Shown piece after piece: positions 8,890 through 18,583 of a DNA stretch of 64,000 nucleotides. Position 1 is the stretch's first letter; every line of letters starts with the position of its first letter. This DNA is from CBDBCK01 sp965203345 (GTDB lineage: Bacteria; Chloroflexota; Dehalococcoidia; Lucifugimonadales; Lucifugimonadaceae), in the NCBI GenBank assembly GCA_965203345.1, contig CBDBCK010000028.1, positions 186,001-250,000 of the forward strand, given 5' to 3'. The notes beneath the pieces are model-generated. The model ran no database searches and was not told the origin of the DNA. It saw only the letters and a program-made list of their open reading frames with translations. The position numbers and the translations under genes are program-made.

Positions 8890-11382
8890 CTAAGACGACA
8901 CGCCTGTTTTTTGCTTACGCTTCGGCTTTTTAGAACTCCGGGCAGTAAACCGCTCCGCCGTTTCATCCCAGTCAACCTTTACAACGTCACCAGCTTTGAA
9001 CTCACCTCTTAGAACGCTCTCTGCCAAAATATCCTCAACCTTATCCTGTATTAATCTGCGGAGCGGCCTTGCTCCCATTTTGGGATCAAAACCTTTAACA
9101 CCCAATTGTTCACGAGCCTTGTCGCTGACCTCCAACAGTATACCGTGTTCAAGTGACCTCGACTGCACTTCCTTGATCATAAGCCCGACTATTTCAAGTA
9201 TTTGTGATCGTTCTAAAGGACGAAAGACGATTATAGCGTCTATTCTGTTCACAAATTCGGGACGGAAACCTCTGGCAGGATCCTTTACAGCCTCCAAAAC
9301 CCGTTCCTTGATGCGCTCGTAATCGCTTTCAGGCACATCTTCAGTTGCCTCAGCGAACCCCATGCGTCCAGAATTATGAATAAGCTCCGATCCCAGGTTC
9401 GAGGTCATCACAATAATCGTGTTCTTGAAGTTGACCCTGCGACCTTTTGCGTCTGTAAGAATACCGTCTTCAAATACCTGCAGAAGAGTGTTATACACAT
9501 CTGGGTGGGCTTTTTCCACCTCGTCTAAAAGTATGAGGGAGTAAGATCTACGCCGAACAGCTTCCGTCAGCTGCCCCCCTTCGTCAAACCCCACGTATCC
9601 GGGCGGAGCTCCAATCAGTCTAGCAACTGTATGCCGCTCCTGATATTCAGACATATCAAGGCGCACCATAGAACCTTCTTCTCCAAACATAAACTCCGCC
9701 AGTTTTTTGACCATATGCGTCTTGCCTACACCTGTAGGGCCAAGGAACAAGAATACTCCCATTGGACGGTTTGGATCTTTAAAACCTGTCCTGGAACTGC
9801 GTATGGCTCGAGCTACTGTATCTATAGCCTCGTCTTGTCCGACTATATTGGTGCGCAACGTCTCGCCAATTTTAAGAAGGCGTTCTTTATCTTCAAATCC
9901 AAGCCGCGTCAAAGGAATACCTGTCCACATAGATACCACGTCAGCAATATCTTCGTAGGTTACTTTAGGTTTTCCTTTGGGGCGGCTCTTACTCCATTCG
10001 TTTTGTAGATTCTCTACTATCGCGACCTGTTGCAGCTCCCTATCCCTAAGGTCAGCAGCTTCCTGGAAATTCTGATTCTCAATAGCTTCGTTCTTCTCCC
10101 TGCGCACCGCTTCCAGAATACTTTCCGCTATTCGTAACTCTTTAGGTACGGAACTGTTCTTTATCCTCACGCGAGAAGAGGCTTCATCTATCAAATCGAT
10201 AGCCTTGTCCGGCATGTAGCGGTCGGTGATGTACCGTTCCGCAAGCTTGGAGGCCGCGTCTAAAGCCTCATCTGTAATGATGATCCCATGGTGCTTTTCG
10301 TAAGGATCTCGTATCCCCTTGAGTATTTCGACTGTCGTTATGGAATCTGGAGGCTCCACGCTCACCGGCTGGAAGCGCCGCTCAAGAGCCGGGTCGCGTT
10401 CCACATATTTTCGATAATCATCTTGAGTCGTCGCACCTATAAGTTGAAATTCTCCCCTAGCTAATGAGGGTTTCAATATATTTGAAGCGTCTACAGCCCC
10501 TTCGGCCGCGCCTGCTCCAACCATAGTATGAATTTCGTCTATGAAAAGTATACAGCTACGGTTGTTGCGGAGTTCGGAAACCACCTTTCTGAGACGTTCT
10601 TCAAACTCCCCTCTGTACTTTGTACCTGCAACCAAAGCGCCCATCTCCAAGGTTATGAGCCGCTTCCCTCTCAAAGTATCCGGCACTTCGTCGTTGATTA
10701 TCATGGTCGCTAATTTTTCAACCACAGCAGTCTTACCTACTCCAGGTTCACCCATAAGAACTGGATTGTTCTTTGTACGCCTACTAAGTATTTGGATGAC
10801 CCTTTCCAATTCCGCGTCGCGCCCAACAACAGGATCAAGTTTACCTTGCTCGGCCATACGAGTCAGATCTACGCCGAGATCATCTAAAGTGGGAGTGCCC
10901 GCCGACCGCCTCTTCATATTTGACGGGCGTTCTTTGCTGTTACCGTCAACTACTCGCTTGGTCTCATTCCGAACTTTTTCCAATGTCAAGCTGAAGTTCT
11001 CAAGTATGTTCGCTGCTGCACCTTCTCCCTCTGCCATAATAGCCAGCAGAAGGTGCTCAGTCCCTACATAGTTATGATTCATCCTTCGGGCTTCATCAAA
11101 CGAGAGTTCAATAACTCTCTTAGATCTAGGGGTGAGTCCCATATCGCCTTTGCTTGAATTGTGACTTTTAATTATTGAAAATTCGACAGCTTCTTTAACC
11201 TTGCTCAGTTCAATATCCAAATTCTTCAATATTTGAACCGCAAATCCTTCTGTCTCGCGTACCAACCCCAACAAGATATGCTCAGTTCCTATATAGCGAT
11301 GATTAAATCGTTGAGCTTCTTCTTGTGCAAGGGAGAGGACGCGCCTAGCACGGTCGGAAAATTTTTCAAAATTCCCTGCCAT
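8890..11382 (-). CDS. clpC: ATP-dependent Clp protease ATP-binding subunit ClpC
   Basis: 830 residues. Domain order: two Clp N repeats (HRYIGTEHILLGL and HNYVGTEHLLLAI, residues ~28-120), AAA+ domain 1 with Walker A GEPGVGKT near 212, a UVR/middle segment (EAIENQNFQEAADLRDRE) near 430, and AAA+ domain 2 with Walker A GPTGVGKT near 547 and a C-terminal D2-small domain. The UVR segment and length mark ClpC rather than ClpA or ClpB. It unfolds substrates for ClpP in the cytosol. ATG start at 11382. The C-terminal tail is Lys/Ser-rich. It lies downstream of rpsA on the same strand with about 100 bases between. Confidence 0.95.
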   Translation of the reverse strand: MAGNFEKFSDRARRVLSLAQEEAQRFNHRYIGTEHILLGLVRETEGFAVQILKNLDIELSKVKEAVEFSIIKSHNSSKGDMGLTPRSKRVIELSFDEARRMNHNYVGTEHLLLAIMAEGEGAAANILENFSLTLEKVRNETKRVVDGNSKERPSNMKRRSAGTPTLDDLGVDLTRMAEQGKLDPVVGRDAELERVIQILSRRTKNNPVLMGEPGVGKTAVVEKLATMIINDEVPDTLRGKRLITLEMGALVAGTKYRGEFEERLRKVVSELRNNRSCILFIDEIHTMVGAGAAEGAVDASNILKPSLARGEFQLIGATTQDDYRKYVERDPALERRFQPVSVEPPDSITTVEILKGIRDPYEKHHGIIITDEALDAASKLAERYITDRYMPDKAIDLIDEASSRVRIKNSSVPKELRIAESILEAVRREKNEAIENQNFQEAADLRDRELQQVAIVENLQNEWSKSRPKGKPKVTYEDIADVVSMWTGIPLTRLGFEDKERLLKIGETLRTNIVGQDEAIDTVARAIRSSRTGFKDPNRPMGVFLFLGPTGVGKTHMVKKLAEFMFGEEGSMVRLDMSEYQERHTVARLIGAPPGYVGFDEGGQLTEAVRRRSYSLILLDEVEKAHPDVYNTLLQVFEDGILTDAKGRRVNFKNTIIVMTSNLGSELIHNSGRMGFAEATEDVPESDYERIKERVLEAVKDPARGFRPEFVNRIDAIIVFRPLERSQILEIVGLMIKEVQSRSLEHGILLEVSDKAREQLGVKGFDPKMGARPLRRLIQDKVEDILAESVLRGEFKAGDVVKVDWDETAERFTARSSKKPKRKQKTGVSS

Positions 11383-11484
11383 TATGGTCCTCGTTTCTTC
11401 TTATGTTCCAAGCGTGTAAATGTCAGAGCAATGCCGTATCAGGCCAAGATAGACAAAATACCCTACAACTCACACATTTTTATT

Positions 11485-12987
11485 CTAATCTTTCTGTGTA
11501 TCCAAGTTGACGAGATTTTTAGACGTGGTATCAGCTTTAGTCGCGTTTATTTCTTCTGAAGTGGAGTCTGATTCTGATGAATCCGACGGAGAATGTACTA
11601 TTTCCTCACCCAGCACAGCTTTATCGTCAGAAGACATCGTTACTTCAGCCTTTTGTTCTGGTGACTCCGATATCTGATTATGTGAATCTATTTCTGCATT
11701 TGTGTCTACAGGCGACTCAGGTTGCTGTTCTGATTCCGTTGGTGCTTGATTAGCGGCATTAACTTTAGCTAGTTCCTCTCTTATGGAATCTTCTTCAAGC
11801 TGCTTAAGACTCAGAGCTATTCTTCGTCGATCAGGTTCAATCCTTATGATTTTGAGATTGAGTTCCTGCCCCACTTTCAGAACATCTTCAACAGATTTCA
11901 CATTGGCCGCGCTGATCTCGGAGATGTGAATAAGGCCTTCGATCCCTTGGGCAATACGTGCAAACGCTCCAAAAGGGGCAACTTTTGTTATAGTACAAGG
12001 TACAATATCACCCGTGTGAAACTCTTTTTCCACTTTGTCCCAAGGTTCCGGTTGCAGTCTCCGCAAGCTAAGTGCGATTTTCAAGCCTTCACGATCTATC
12101 CTTAGAACGTATACTTCCAGCTCTTGACCTAAAGAAACCACGTCGCGCGGATGCTTAACCTGATCCCAAGAAAGTTCAGAAATGTGGATGAGTCCATCCG
12201 CGCCCCCCAAATCTACGAACGCGCCGAAATGAGATATACCTACCACCTTTCCTTTCACCTTATCTCCTTCTTCAAGCTCTTGCAGGATACGCAATTTTTG
12301 AATCTGCTTCCACGCTTGCTGAGCCTGCCGCTCCGAAAATATAGCCCTATTCCTGCGCCGGTTCAATTCAAGTATCTTAAATTGAACTTCCATTCCTATA
12401 AAGCCTTCTTTAGGCGGTTCGCCGTCGGGAACGTAAAGCTCACGTGTAGTACCTACCAGTTGCGACACCGGAATAAATCCATGTACGCCTTCAGCATCCA
12501 CTACAGCTCCTCCACGATTCGAGTTGATTATCTTACCCGTAACTGTATCGCCATTATCCATAGCTTTTTCTAGGATGCGCCAACCTTGCTCACCTCTGGC
12601 TTTATCTATAGACAGAATAATACGTCCCTTTGAATCTTCCGTAACTACCACATAAACGACAACGTTATCGCCAGATGAAAGAGCTTCATACGTTTCGCCT
12701 TCAAGAGTGCGCATTTCACGCGCTAGCACAACACCTTCGGACTTGTAACCTATATCTACAAGAATCTCGTCTGGAGCTTTTGCGATCACCTTTCCGTCAA
12801 GAATATCGCCGCGACGGAGGGGCTTCTTAGGGTAATGCTCATCAAGGAGTTGCTCCATAGTCTGTTTAGGATCATCAACACCTTGACCTTGAGAAGGTTG
12901 AGGGGCTGCTATTTCGTCTGAACCGTATGAAGCAGCTTCCTGAACCACATTCTCTGAATAAGGGGTAGGATAAGTAGAATCTGTCAA
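11485..12987 (-). CDS. rpsA: 30S ribosomal protein S1 (four S1 domains)
   Basis: 500 residues with four consecutive S1 OB-fold domains: ~56-130 (RRGDILDGKVI), ~147-217 (DTVTGKIINSNRGGAVVD), ~235-303 (DKVKGKVVGISHFGAFVDLGG) and ~321-390 (IVPCTITKVAPFGAFARI). The last two carry the classic F-G-A-F plus G-L-I-H-I-S-E motif. A Ser/Glu/Asp-rich, probably disordered tail follows (395-500). Four domains instead of six is usual outside Proteobacteria. S1 helps mRNA binding on the 30S subunit. The start appears to be TTG at 12987 with a purine-rich leader (GAGATGTAA). Confidence 0.9.
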   Translation of the reverse strand: MTDSTYPTPYSENVVQEAASYGSDEIAAPQPSQGQGVDDPKQTMEQLLDEHYPKKPLRRGDILDGKVIAKAPDEILVDIGYKSEGVVLAREMRTLEGETYEALSSGDNVVVYVVVTEDSKGRIILSIDKARGEQGWRILEKAMDNGDTVTGKIINSNRGGAVVDAEGVHGFIPVSQLVGTTRELYVPDGEPPKEGFIGMEVQFKILELNRRRNRAIFSERQAQQAWKQIQKLRILQELEEGDKVKGKVVGISHFGAFVDLGGADGLIHISELSWDQVKHPRDVVSLGQELEVYVLRIDREGLKIALSLRRLQPEPWDKVEKEFHTGDIVPCTITKVAPFGAFARIAQGIEGLIHISEISAANVKSVEDVLKVGQELNLKIIRIEPDRRRIALSLKQLEEDSIREELAKVNAANQAPTESEQQPESPVDTNAEIDSHNQISESPEQKAEVTMSSDDKAVLGEEIVHSPSDSSESDSTSEEINATKADTTSKNLVNLDTQKD

Positions 12988-13185
12988 TTACATCTCATTT
13001 GCAGTGTGGGTTTGAAAATTCGGTAAGGCTTCAGATACAAAGCCATCCATCTTCGCTGAGTTTAGCATTGATATAAGCCTAATGGCAACCGTATGCAAGC
13101 ACAACAATCACCAAAAAGGGACACATACATATTTACAGCCTGAACCAAACTTTATACATTTTATACATCATTCATGTTGTAACCT

Positions 13186-13425
13186 TTAAGATTTGTTACT
13201 TTCATCTGGAGTATTTTGGGAGTGGTTAGGAGACTTCATACCATGCCATGAAGAATATTCATAGGAGTTCTTGAATTCTTGAGTCACTCCGCACAATTTA
13301 CAACACCCTAAGCTGATTCCTCCGTTTGGAGGCTCTATAGCCCAATGATGGATGCACACAGGATCTGGAGCTTCCTCTGCTCCAGAGATTTTATCCGAAT
13401 CTAAAGGCTTCCTAGCTTTGACCAT
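13186..13425 (-). CDS. Small HHW-type zinc-ribbon protein
   Basis: 79 residues. The core has CIHHW, AIEPPNGG, then a CKLCG knuckle about 14 residues later, and an EFKNS segment. One CxxC-like knuckle plus the early Cys-His-His suggests a single zinc site. Similar small 'C-x-HHW-x-I-x-x-P-x-G-x-x-x-x-x-C-x-x-C-G' proteins recur in Dehalococcoidia-like genomes (from memory, not searched); their function is unknown to me. It stands alone, about 200 bases downstream of the rpsA start and oriented the same way as its neighbours. Confidence 0.65.
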   Translation of the reverse strand: MVKARKPLDSDKISGAEEAPDPVCIHHWAIEPPNGGISLGCCKLCGVTQEFKNSYEYSSWHGMKSPNHSQNTPDESNKS

Positions 13426-13529
13426 ATACTAAATCTCTTTCCTATCGTTTATAGGCCGCGAACAATTCCAATACATAGTATAAACCATTTGCTGTATTTT
13501 AACGAACACATTGCAAATCTTCAGAGAGA

Positions 13530-14804
13530 TCAGAGAGAAAGGTTCAGTCGCCTCCGCATCGGAAGAAGCAGTGCCAACAAGAATCCAAACCCAGCTATAA
13601 TACCTGAGTAAATTACCACTCCGGAAAACCCTAACGAGCCATCATATATTATCCCCGCTACAAGGGGGGAGAGAGAGCCTATTATCGCTCCTCCAGTAAA
13701 CATCAGTGCTGTAGCGGAGCCTTCGGAACCTTTGCTTATCTGGTCCATAGCTGAGGCTGTAATTATAGGCATCACAGAGAAAAAGAACATCCCCAAAGAA
13801 GCAACTAGAAGTGTCAGTTGCACGCCTGTATCAAATATCAAAAACAGAAACAAGAGTCCTGTCATAGCTCCCATCGCCGTTACAATGACTGGTTTACGTC
13901 CTATTTTGTCCGAAATAACCCCCATCAAGGGGGTAGAGAGAATACCTGCTAAAGTAAGAAGCGCTATATGAAAACCTACAACAAACGGAGCATATTCCAG
14001 TTCGTTAGTCAGGTACAGCACCAAAAACGATTGGAAGGAGGTATGCACTGCGCCCCTGCAAGCACCCAATGCTACCAAACCAAGCACACGAAAATTATGT
14101 ATCAGTTTCAGGGCAGAATCCACATACTCCGCTCGCGTCAAATTGCGAGTAGCCTCGACTCCTGCCGTCTTGAATAAGGTCAAGACCAGAATTGCGGTCG
14201 CTGACATAGGGATAAAAAGTCCGACCGATATCCACCGCCAGTGTATACCCCCTATCTGCCAACTCCCGATGGCACCACCCAGCATAAATCCTATGAGTAT
14301 GGGACTGAGAGTGTTGCCTATCTGCGCTCCAGTAAGATGCGCGGCCATAGCAGTTCCACGCCGTTCGGGATACCGCGCCGCTAAGGTACCAAACGCAGGA
14401 GCGTGCCACAAGCTAGTACCAAACCCTATCAGAACTACGGAACCTATCAGAAACCAATACCATGGACTTAGCCCCGTCAAAAGGTACCCTAACCCAACCA
14501 TCAGCATACTGGTTGCAAGTATCCAAGCCACGCGCTTACGGTACATATCAGACGCAATACCTGCCGGCACATTTGCAATACCTGCCGCCACCGATTGAGC
14601 AGTAAATATCCCACCATAAGCCACCGATCCTATACCCAAAGTCGCCTTGATAAAAGGCGCCATCACAAGTAAAGCCCCTTGTCCAAAATGCTTTATACCG
14701 TGCCCCGCCGAAATACCCACCATCAAACCATAGTAGGACAAAAAACTCTTGTTCTCTGATGAAGTCTCTTCAACGGGCACCATGTCAATTGGTTCGGAAC
14801 GCAT
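13530..14804 (-). CDS. Major facilitator superfamily transporter
   Basis: About 424 residues with 12 predicted membrane helices in two six-helix halves. MFS hallmarks include the loop 2-3 signature region (GIASDMYRKRVAWI) and its counterpart between TM8 and TM9 (GVISDKIGRKPVIV). There is a short cytoplasmic N-terminus (VPVEETSSENKSF). The substrate cannot be told from sequence. The frame is open from a TTG at 14825; I chose the ATG at 14804 because the preceding residues add nothing, and an ATG at 14783 is also possible. It is divergent from the VKOR gene, sharing a ~115-base intergenic region. Confidence 0.85.
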   Translation of the reverse strand: MRSEPIDMVPVEETSSENKSFLSYYGLMVGISAGHGIKHFGQGALLVMAPFIKATLGIGSVAYGGIFTAQSVAAGIANVPAGIASDMYRKRVAWILATSMLMVGLGYLLTGLSPWYWFLIGSVVLIGFGTSLWHAPAFGTLAARYPERRGTAMAAHLTGAQIGNTLSPILIGFMLGGAIGSWQIGGIHWRWISVGLFIPMSATAILVLTLFKTAGVEATRNLTRAEYVDSALKLIHNFRVLGLVALGACRGAVHTSFQSFLVLYLTNELEYAPFVVGFHIALLTLAGILSTPLMGVISDKIGRKPVIVTAMGAMTGLLFLFLIFDTGVQLTLLVASLGMFFFSVMPIITASAMDQISKGSEGSATALMFTGGAIIGSLSPLVAGIIYDGSLGFSGVVIYSGIIAGFGFLLALLLPMRRRLNLSL

Positions 14805-14919
14805 AAAAGAAGTGCACAGCCTCAATATTTAAGAAATAGGGTTTGGTCAAGTCTACGAGTTCACAATCAGATACCATGGTACAGTAAGTGCAACAGAAAA
14901 CATCTTTAGGAGTTACAGT

Positions 14920-15936
14920 ATGGCACGAGCAAGCAGAACAAAAAAGAGGCATACGGCAAGAGGACAAACCGTCAGGCGGCATCAAGAAGTGACGGACGCA
15001 GCCGGATATGCTGCTTCACATGTGCGTATTCGTGGGGCCATAATTTTCACTGCCTTGATAGGAGCAGGTATAACCGCCTACATAACTTTCACGGGATTTT
15101 CTGGAGGCGAAGCGATATGCGTTAGCGGGGAGAGCAACGGGCAAGGGTGTGGTAGCGTCTTAAGCTCTGCGTGGGCCACCTTCCTTGGAGTTCCCCTCTC
15201 TCTCTTTGGTCTTATCGCTTATCTCCTGGTTTTGGGGGTTGCTGCAATTCCTTTAGCATTACGCAGAAAAGAGTGGGAGTTCCGAACCAGTTTAACGCTT
15301 GTCGGCGTAACTTTCGCAATGACCGCTTTCAGTCTCTATCTTATGACCGGCCTCTTTCGTTTGCCGGGAATCCAAGGCGTCTGTTACTATTGCCTGGGAT
15401 CTGCAGCTGCAGCTGCAATTCTTGCCGGTCTCTCGTTTTTCTCATATTCATGGAGGAGCATAGGACATCCCGTCACCGCTGGAGGGGGGCTCGCGGTACT
15501 TACACTCTTGATAGCTCTAGGAGTTTTTACAGTCCCCAACGTAATAAACGGTAGAATTGTGGTTTCAGCCGCGCAAGGACACGCTATTGAGCCTTATGGC
15601 TGGACAGTTAAAACCACGTCAGGAGAATCTGAAGAGGCCTTGGCCATCCATCTGAATTCTGTAGGGGCCAAAATGTACGGAGCATGGTGGTGTCCCCATT
15701 GTTACACACAAAAACAGCTCTTCGGTGATACGGCATCCAAGCTCATACCATACGTAGAATGTGCGGACAGAGGCGTAAACCCTCAGCCAGAGGAGTGTTC
15801 TTCAGTCGGGGTGAGATCATATCCCTCATGGGTAGTAGACGGACGTGTTTTTCCAGGAGTTGCCGATATGGAGATTTTAGCCGGCTTATCTGGGTATACG
15901 GGACCTCAGGATTTCCAGTATACATTCATAAGATAA
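14920..15936 (+). CDS. Vitamin K epoxide reductase / thioredoxin-like fusion
   Basis: 338 residues. A basic cytoplasmic N-terminus (~1-35) is followed by a VKOR domain with about five membrane helices, the loop cysteines (GCGSVLSS near residue 72) and the active CYYC near 150. A periplasm-facing thioredoxin-like domain follows with WWCPHC near residue 252 and a second Cys pair further on. The organisation is that of bacterial VKOR-Trx fusions, which reoxidise a DsbA-like partner and pass electrons to quinone, supporting disulfide formation in exported proteins. An AGGAG site lies 7 bases before the ATG. Confidence 0.92.
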   Translation: MARASRTKKRHTARGQTVRRHQEVTDAAGYAASHVRIRGAIIFTALIGAGITAYITFTGFSGGEAICVSGESNGQGCGSVLSSAWATFLGVPLSLFGLIAYLLVLGVAAIPLALRRKEWEFRTSLTLVGVTFAMTAFSLYLMTGLFRLPGIQGVCYYCLGSAAAAAILAGLSFFSYSWRSIGHPVTAGGGLAVLTLLIALGVFTVPNVINGRIVVSAAQGHAIEPYGWTVKTTSGESEEALAIHLNSVGAKMYGAWWCPHCYTQKQLFGDTASKLIPYVECADRGVNPQPEECSSVGVRSYPSWVVDGRVFPGVADMEILAGLSGYTGPQDFQYTFIR

Positions 15937-16380
15937 GACGATTTTGCAAGTAGCCAACGTTTGGTGTCCAAATTGCACTTATTGATGCAATAATGAAGAA
16001 CGGCTATTGATTATTAAGGGAACGAGGCTCATGAACAAAAGCCGAGGCATATGTCTACAATCAAGCTTCAACCGACCCTCTTACAACAAAAATCGTTGTA
16101 AGAACTGTAAAGTGTATGAACGCCTTACTTTGGGAGCACTATGAGTAAGCTCAACTCTATCCGGCAGTAATTTATGAACCCCTATCCTTCTAGGCGACCG
16201 AATAAGCTGTAATAGGAAAAATGCTCCCTTCTAAAAATACTCAAAATACACACTAGATTGTTTTAAGTGAAAGGCAAGCATTTCGTGTAGGTGGAGAACA
16301 TTTATAAACTCAACACCGACCCAAGGCTTTATATTTTTAGATTACTCAACGAACGGAATCAAGCTCCGTCGTCAAAAGAT
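15937..16380. other. Intergenic region without a recognisable gene
   Basis: About 440 bases, AT-rich. No open frame looks protein-like on either strand. A small hairpin (CTTACAAC / GTTGTAAG, 7-base loop) lies at 16080-16102; without a U-run it is not a convincing terminator. The convergent ends of the VKOR gene (plus) and the small gene at 16381 (minus) fall on either side, so transcripts must end somewhere here. Confidence 0.4.
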
Positions 16381-16557
16381 TTACTTCAGTGAAGCTTTTG
16401 CCTCATCGTACTTTGCTTTAGCTACAAACAAAGTCAAGCTACGTCCGTCTGAAGTCTTACCTTTCAGAGCAAAGCGCCCGTTGGCTAACTGAACTGCATC
16501 CACAACCTGCGCCTCAACCTTAGCCTTTGCTTTTACGTCATAGAATTCCGCTTTCAT
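16381..16557 (-). CDS. Small conserved-looking protein of unknown function
   Basis: 58 residues from the ATG at 16557, which has a good AAGGGGAAC site just upstream; the same frame is open to 16620 but without a site. The sequence is very Lys/Ala-rich (MKAEFYDVKAKAKVEAQVVD at the start, then a predicted beta-rich middle and a terminal helix KAKYDEAKASLK). I do not recognise a family. It resembles small basic proteins involved in nucleic-acid or ribosome contacts only by composition. It lies between the VKOR gene and cinA, apparently as its own transcript. Confidence 0.6.
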   Translation of the reverse strand: MKAEFYDVKAKAKVEAQVVDAVQLANGRFALKGKTSDGRSLTLFVAKAKYDEAKASLK

Positions 16558-16796
16558 CAAAGTTCCCCTTATAAACTCCAGAGTTAACCTGAAGACCTGA
16601 CGGTCATTCCGACCTGCCAACCGTTAATTCATTACTAACACCTCTTGCTGTGTTTGTCAACCGTACATCTTTTCACCCTATATAAAACCATAGAGATATC
16701 GTATTTGATGAGTCTTAGAAAATATCCTAGATTTTCCCAAGATTTCCATCTGTGGACAAATCTGCCGAAGACAAGCCGTAATTTGCACCTGCCAAA

Positions 16797-17315
16797 CTAA
16801 GAGTTCCCCAAAAGATGCAAAATCTCTGAAGATTTACGTAACGCATGAATAGAGGCTAGAAGTTTTACCGTATGTCTATCGCCCTTGAATTGGAGTTCTT
16901 CCAGTACAGGTTCTCTATCTCGCTTTTGCCACCCGAAACATACAGTCCCCACAGGAGTCTTAATAGAGCCTCCATCCGGGCCTGCGACTCCTGTAGTAGA
17001 AAGAGCAAAATCAGCGTCAGAAATCTTTATCATTCCGGAACACATCTCAGAAGCAACAGCAAAACTGACTGCACCATGGTCATTAAGGGTTTTGGGCGAA
17101 ACACCTAGCAAACTCACTTTGGCTCGGTTAGTATAAGCTATGACACCGCATAAAAACCAATCCGATATACCAGGTATTTCGGTTAGAGCATCAGATATCA
17201 TGCCGCCCGTACAAGATTCGGCCGATGCTATTGACAACCCTTTTTCAGAAACTGTTTGCGCTAATGATTTGGCTGTATCAAACAAATCTCTCCATAAAAT
17301 GACATCTTTTTCCAC
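16797..17315 (-). CDS. CinA C-terminal domain protein (nicotinamide-nucleotide amidase type)
   Basis: 172 residues: a stand-alone CinA C-terminal domain (PncC-like), lacking the N-terminal MoCF domain of full CinA. Signature SIASAESCTGGMISDALTEI near residue 25-44 and TGVAGPDGGS near 108 match the family's active-site region. The enzyme deamidates nicotinamide mononucleotide to nicotinate mononucleotide, recycling the NAD-ligase by-product. GTG start at 17315, with GGAGGAG about 30 bases upstream rather than at ideal spacing, so the exact start is not certain. Confidence 0.88.
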   Translation of the reverse strand: MEKDVILWRDLFDTAKSLAQTVSEKGLSIASAESCTGGMISDALTEIPGISDWFLCGVIAYTNRAKVSLLGVSPKTLNDHGAVSFAVASEMCSGMIKISDADFALSTTGVAGPDGGSIKTPVGTVCFGWQKRDREPVLEELQFKGDRHTVKLLASIHALRKSSEILHLLGNS

Positions 17316-17709
17316 TTCTACGTACGCCTGTTTAGGAGGAGAATACCTACTAAAGCATCCTCTGACAAAGGTGATATAAAGCTATTTACGGAGCACACCT
17401 GATTGCCTGCGCCGAAGGCAATCAGTACGCCTAAGGTGCGCGTGTGTCTCTATGCCGCCAATACCGTTAAGGACATATAACACGGCGCGTATAACTTTAA
17501 AAGCGATCATATGATTTTGTTTGTCCAATTCCAGCTTGAGGGTTGTACGCTAATTTCAACATAACCGCTTTTATATTTTACTATCACGTAAGTACAAAGC
17601 TACTTTATTTCTCCAAAATTTTACCAGAGGTAGAAACCTATCTGCGCGCTTGCTAACTCGATTCCTGAAAACGAACCTAAAATTTTCATATAAGTCGGGT
17701 TCTAGGCTA
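17316..17709. other. Intergenic region with a strong hairpin
   Basis: About 390 bases between two minus-strand genes. A 10-bp perfect hairpin (CTGATTGCCT / AGGCAATCAG, loop GCGCCGA) lies at 17399-17425. Around it GAGCACAC at 17391-17398 can partly pair with GTGTGTCTC at 17442-17450, extending the structure. There is no U-run on either side, so it is not a standard terminator. It could be part of a small RNA or a leader for cinA. The rest is AT-rich without visible genes. Confidence 0.45.
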
Positions 17710-18549
17710 TTAATCAATATCCAGTAGGGAACGAGCGTTGCCTCCAAGTATCATCGCCGCATCTTGGTCTGAAAGGAGCGCCATAGGAAAATCTTTCAGT
17801 GCTCTCTTCTGTGATACGAGGGGATAGTCCGAACCGAAAACGATACGGGAACTGCCTGTAGATATAATAGCCGAAGCAAATATATTGGAGGTGTACAAAT
17901 AAGGAAAGGCAGCAGAATCAAACCATACGTTCCGGAAAGCCCTTCTGATTTCGGGCATTAGGCAGTAAAAGGACAGTCCTCCACCGAAATGAGCAAGCAC
18001 GAAGCGGTTGTCTGGAAAAGATTCCACAAAAAACGCCAATGCTCCGGGGTAAGCAGTCCCTTTGCCAGGATAGATGTGCCCCACGGGCTCTGAAGCGTGA
18101 ATGAGAAGAGGCAGACCAGCAGAACGCAGACATCCCATGAAAACGGATAATTCACGAGGCCCAGAGCATATCTCCTCAAACGTCATATGAAGCTCACCTA
18201 CCCCCATTGCTCCATACGACACGCACCGTTCTATCTCTTTGACGGCCGCCTTGCCATCAAAAGGGTTCACGCTACAAAAAGGTACGATCTTTGAAGGATA
18301 ACGACGCGATGCATCAAGTGCATAATCATTAAACAAGCGTACAACGTCAGGATTTTTCCATCCGTAGCCCAGCACAATGGACGAGGAAACTTGAGAGCGT
18401 TCCATCTCCAGCACAAGATCCTCGGCTGAAATAAAGGTTGAGTTTGAAAAGGAAAACAATCTCTTGAACAGCGGGTCGGAGGCTAGCGCCTTGTCTTTGT
18501 TCAAGCGAAGTTTTTCAGGCAGTATGTGTGTATGAAAATCTATAATCAT
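17710..18549 (-). CDS. Amidohydrolase family protein (amidohydrolase 2, TIM barrel)
   Basis: 279 residues. MIIDFHTHILPEKL gives the H-x-H metal ligands at residues 6 and 8. The barrel continues with PFCSVNPFDG, GVGELHMTFEE, LIHASEP (a metal-ligand His near residue 152) and the late acidic ligand in VFGSDYPL near residue 242. Members include decarboxylases such as ACMSD and lactonases of the 2-pyrone type, and the exact substrate cannot be told. ATG start. It is divergent from the DUF362 gene, with about 35 bases (or ~135, depending on that gene's start) between. Confidence 0.82.
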   Translation of the reverse strand: MIIDFHTHILPEKLRLNKDKALASDPLFKRLFSFSNSTFISAEDLVLEMERSQVSSSIVLGYGWKNPDVVRLFNDYALDASRRYPSKIVPFCSVNPFDGKAAVKEIERCVSYGAMGVGELHMTFEEICSGPRELSVFMGCLRSAGLPLLIHASEPVGHIYPGKGTAYPGALAFFVESFPDNRFVLAHFGGGLSFYCLMPEIRRAFRNVWFDSAAFPYLYTSNIFASAIISTGSSRIVFGSDYPLVSQKRALKDFPMALLSDQDAAMILGGNARSLLDID

Positions 18550-18583
18550 AGCTATATATTAAACTTATGCATACAATAGGTTA

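Noticed and set aside
9631..10008. Plus-strand frames antisense to clpC
   Set aside because: No ribosome sites and no family resemblance; codon structure follows the clpC frame.
14785..14952. Cys-rich minus-strand frame (FCSACSCHTVTP...) resembling a zinc ribbon
   Set aside because: It overlaps the start of the VKOR gene, which has a strong AGGAG site, and the start of the MFS gene; no ribosome site of its own. Most likely a shadow.
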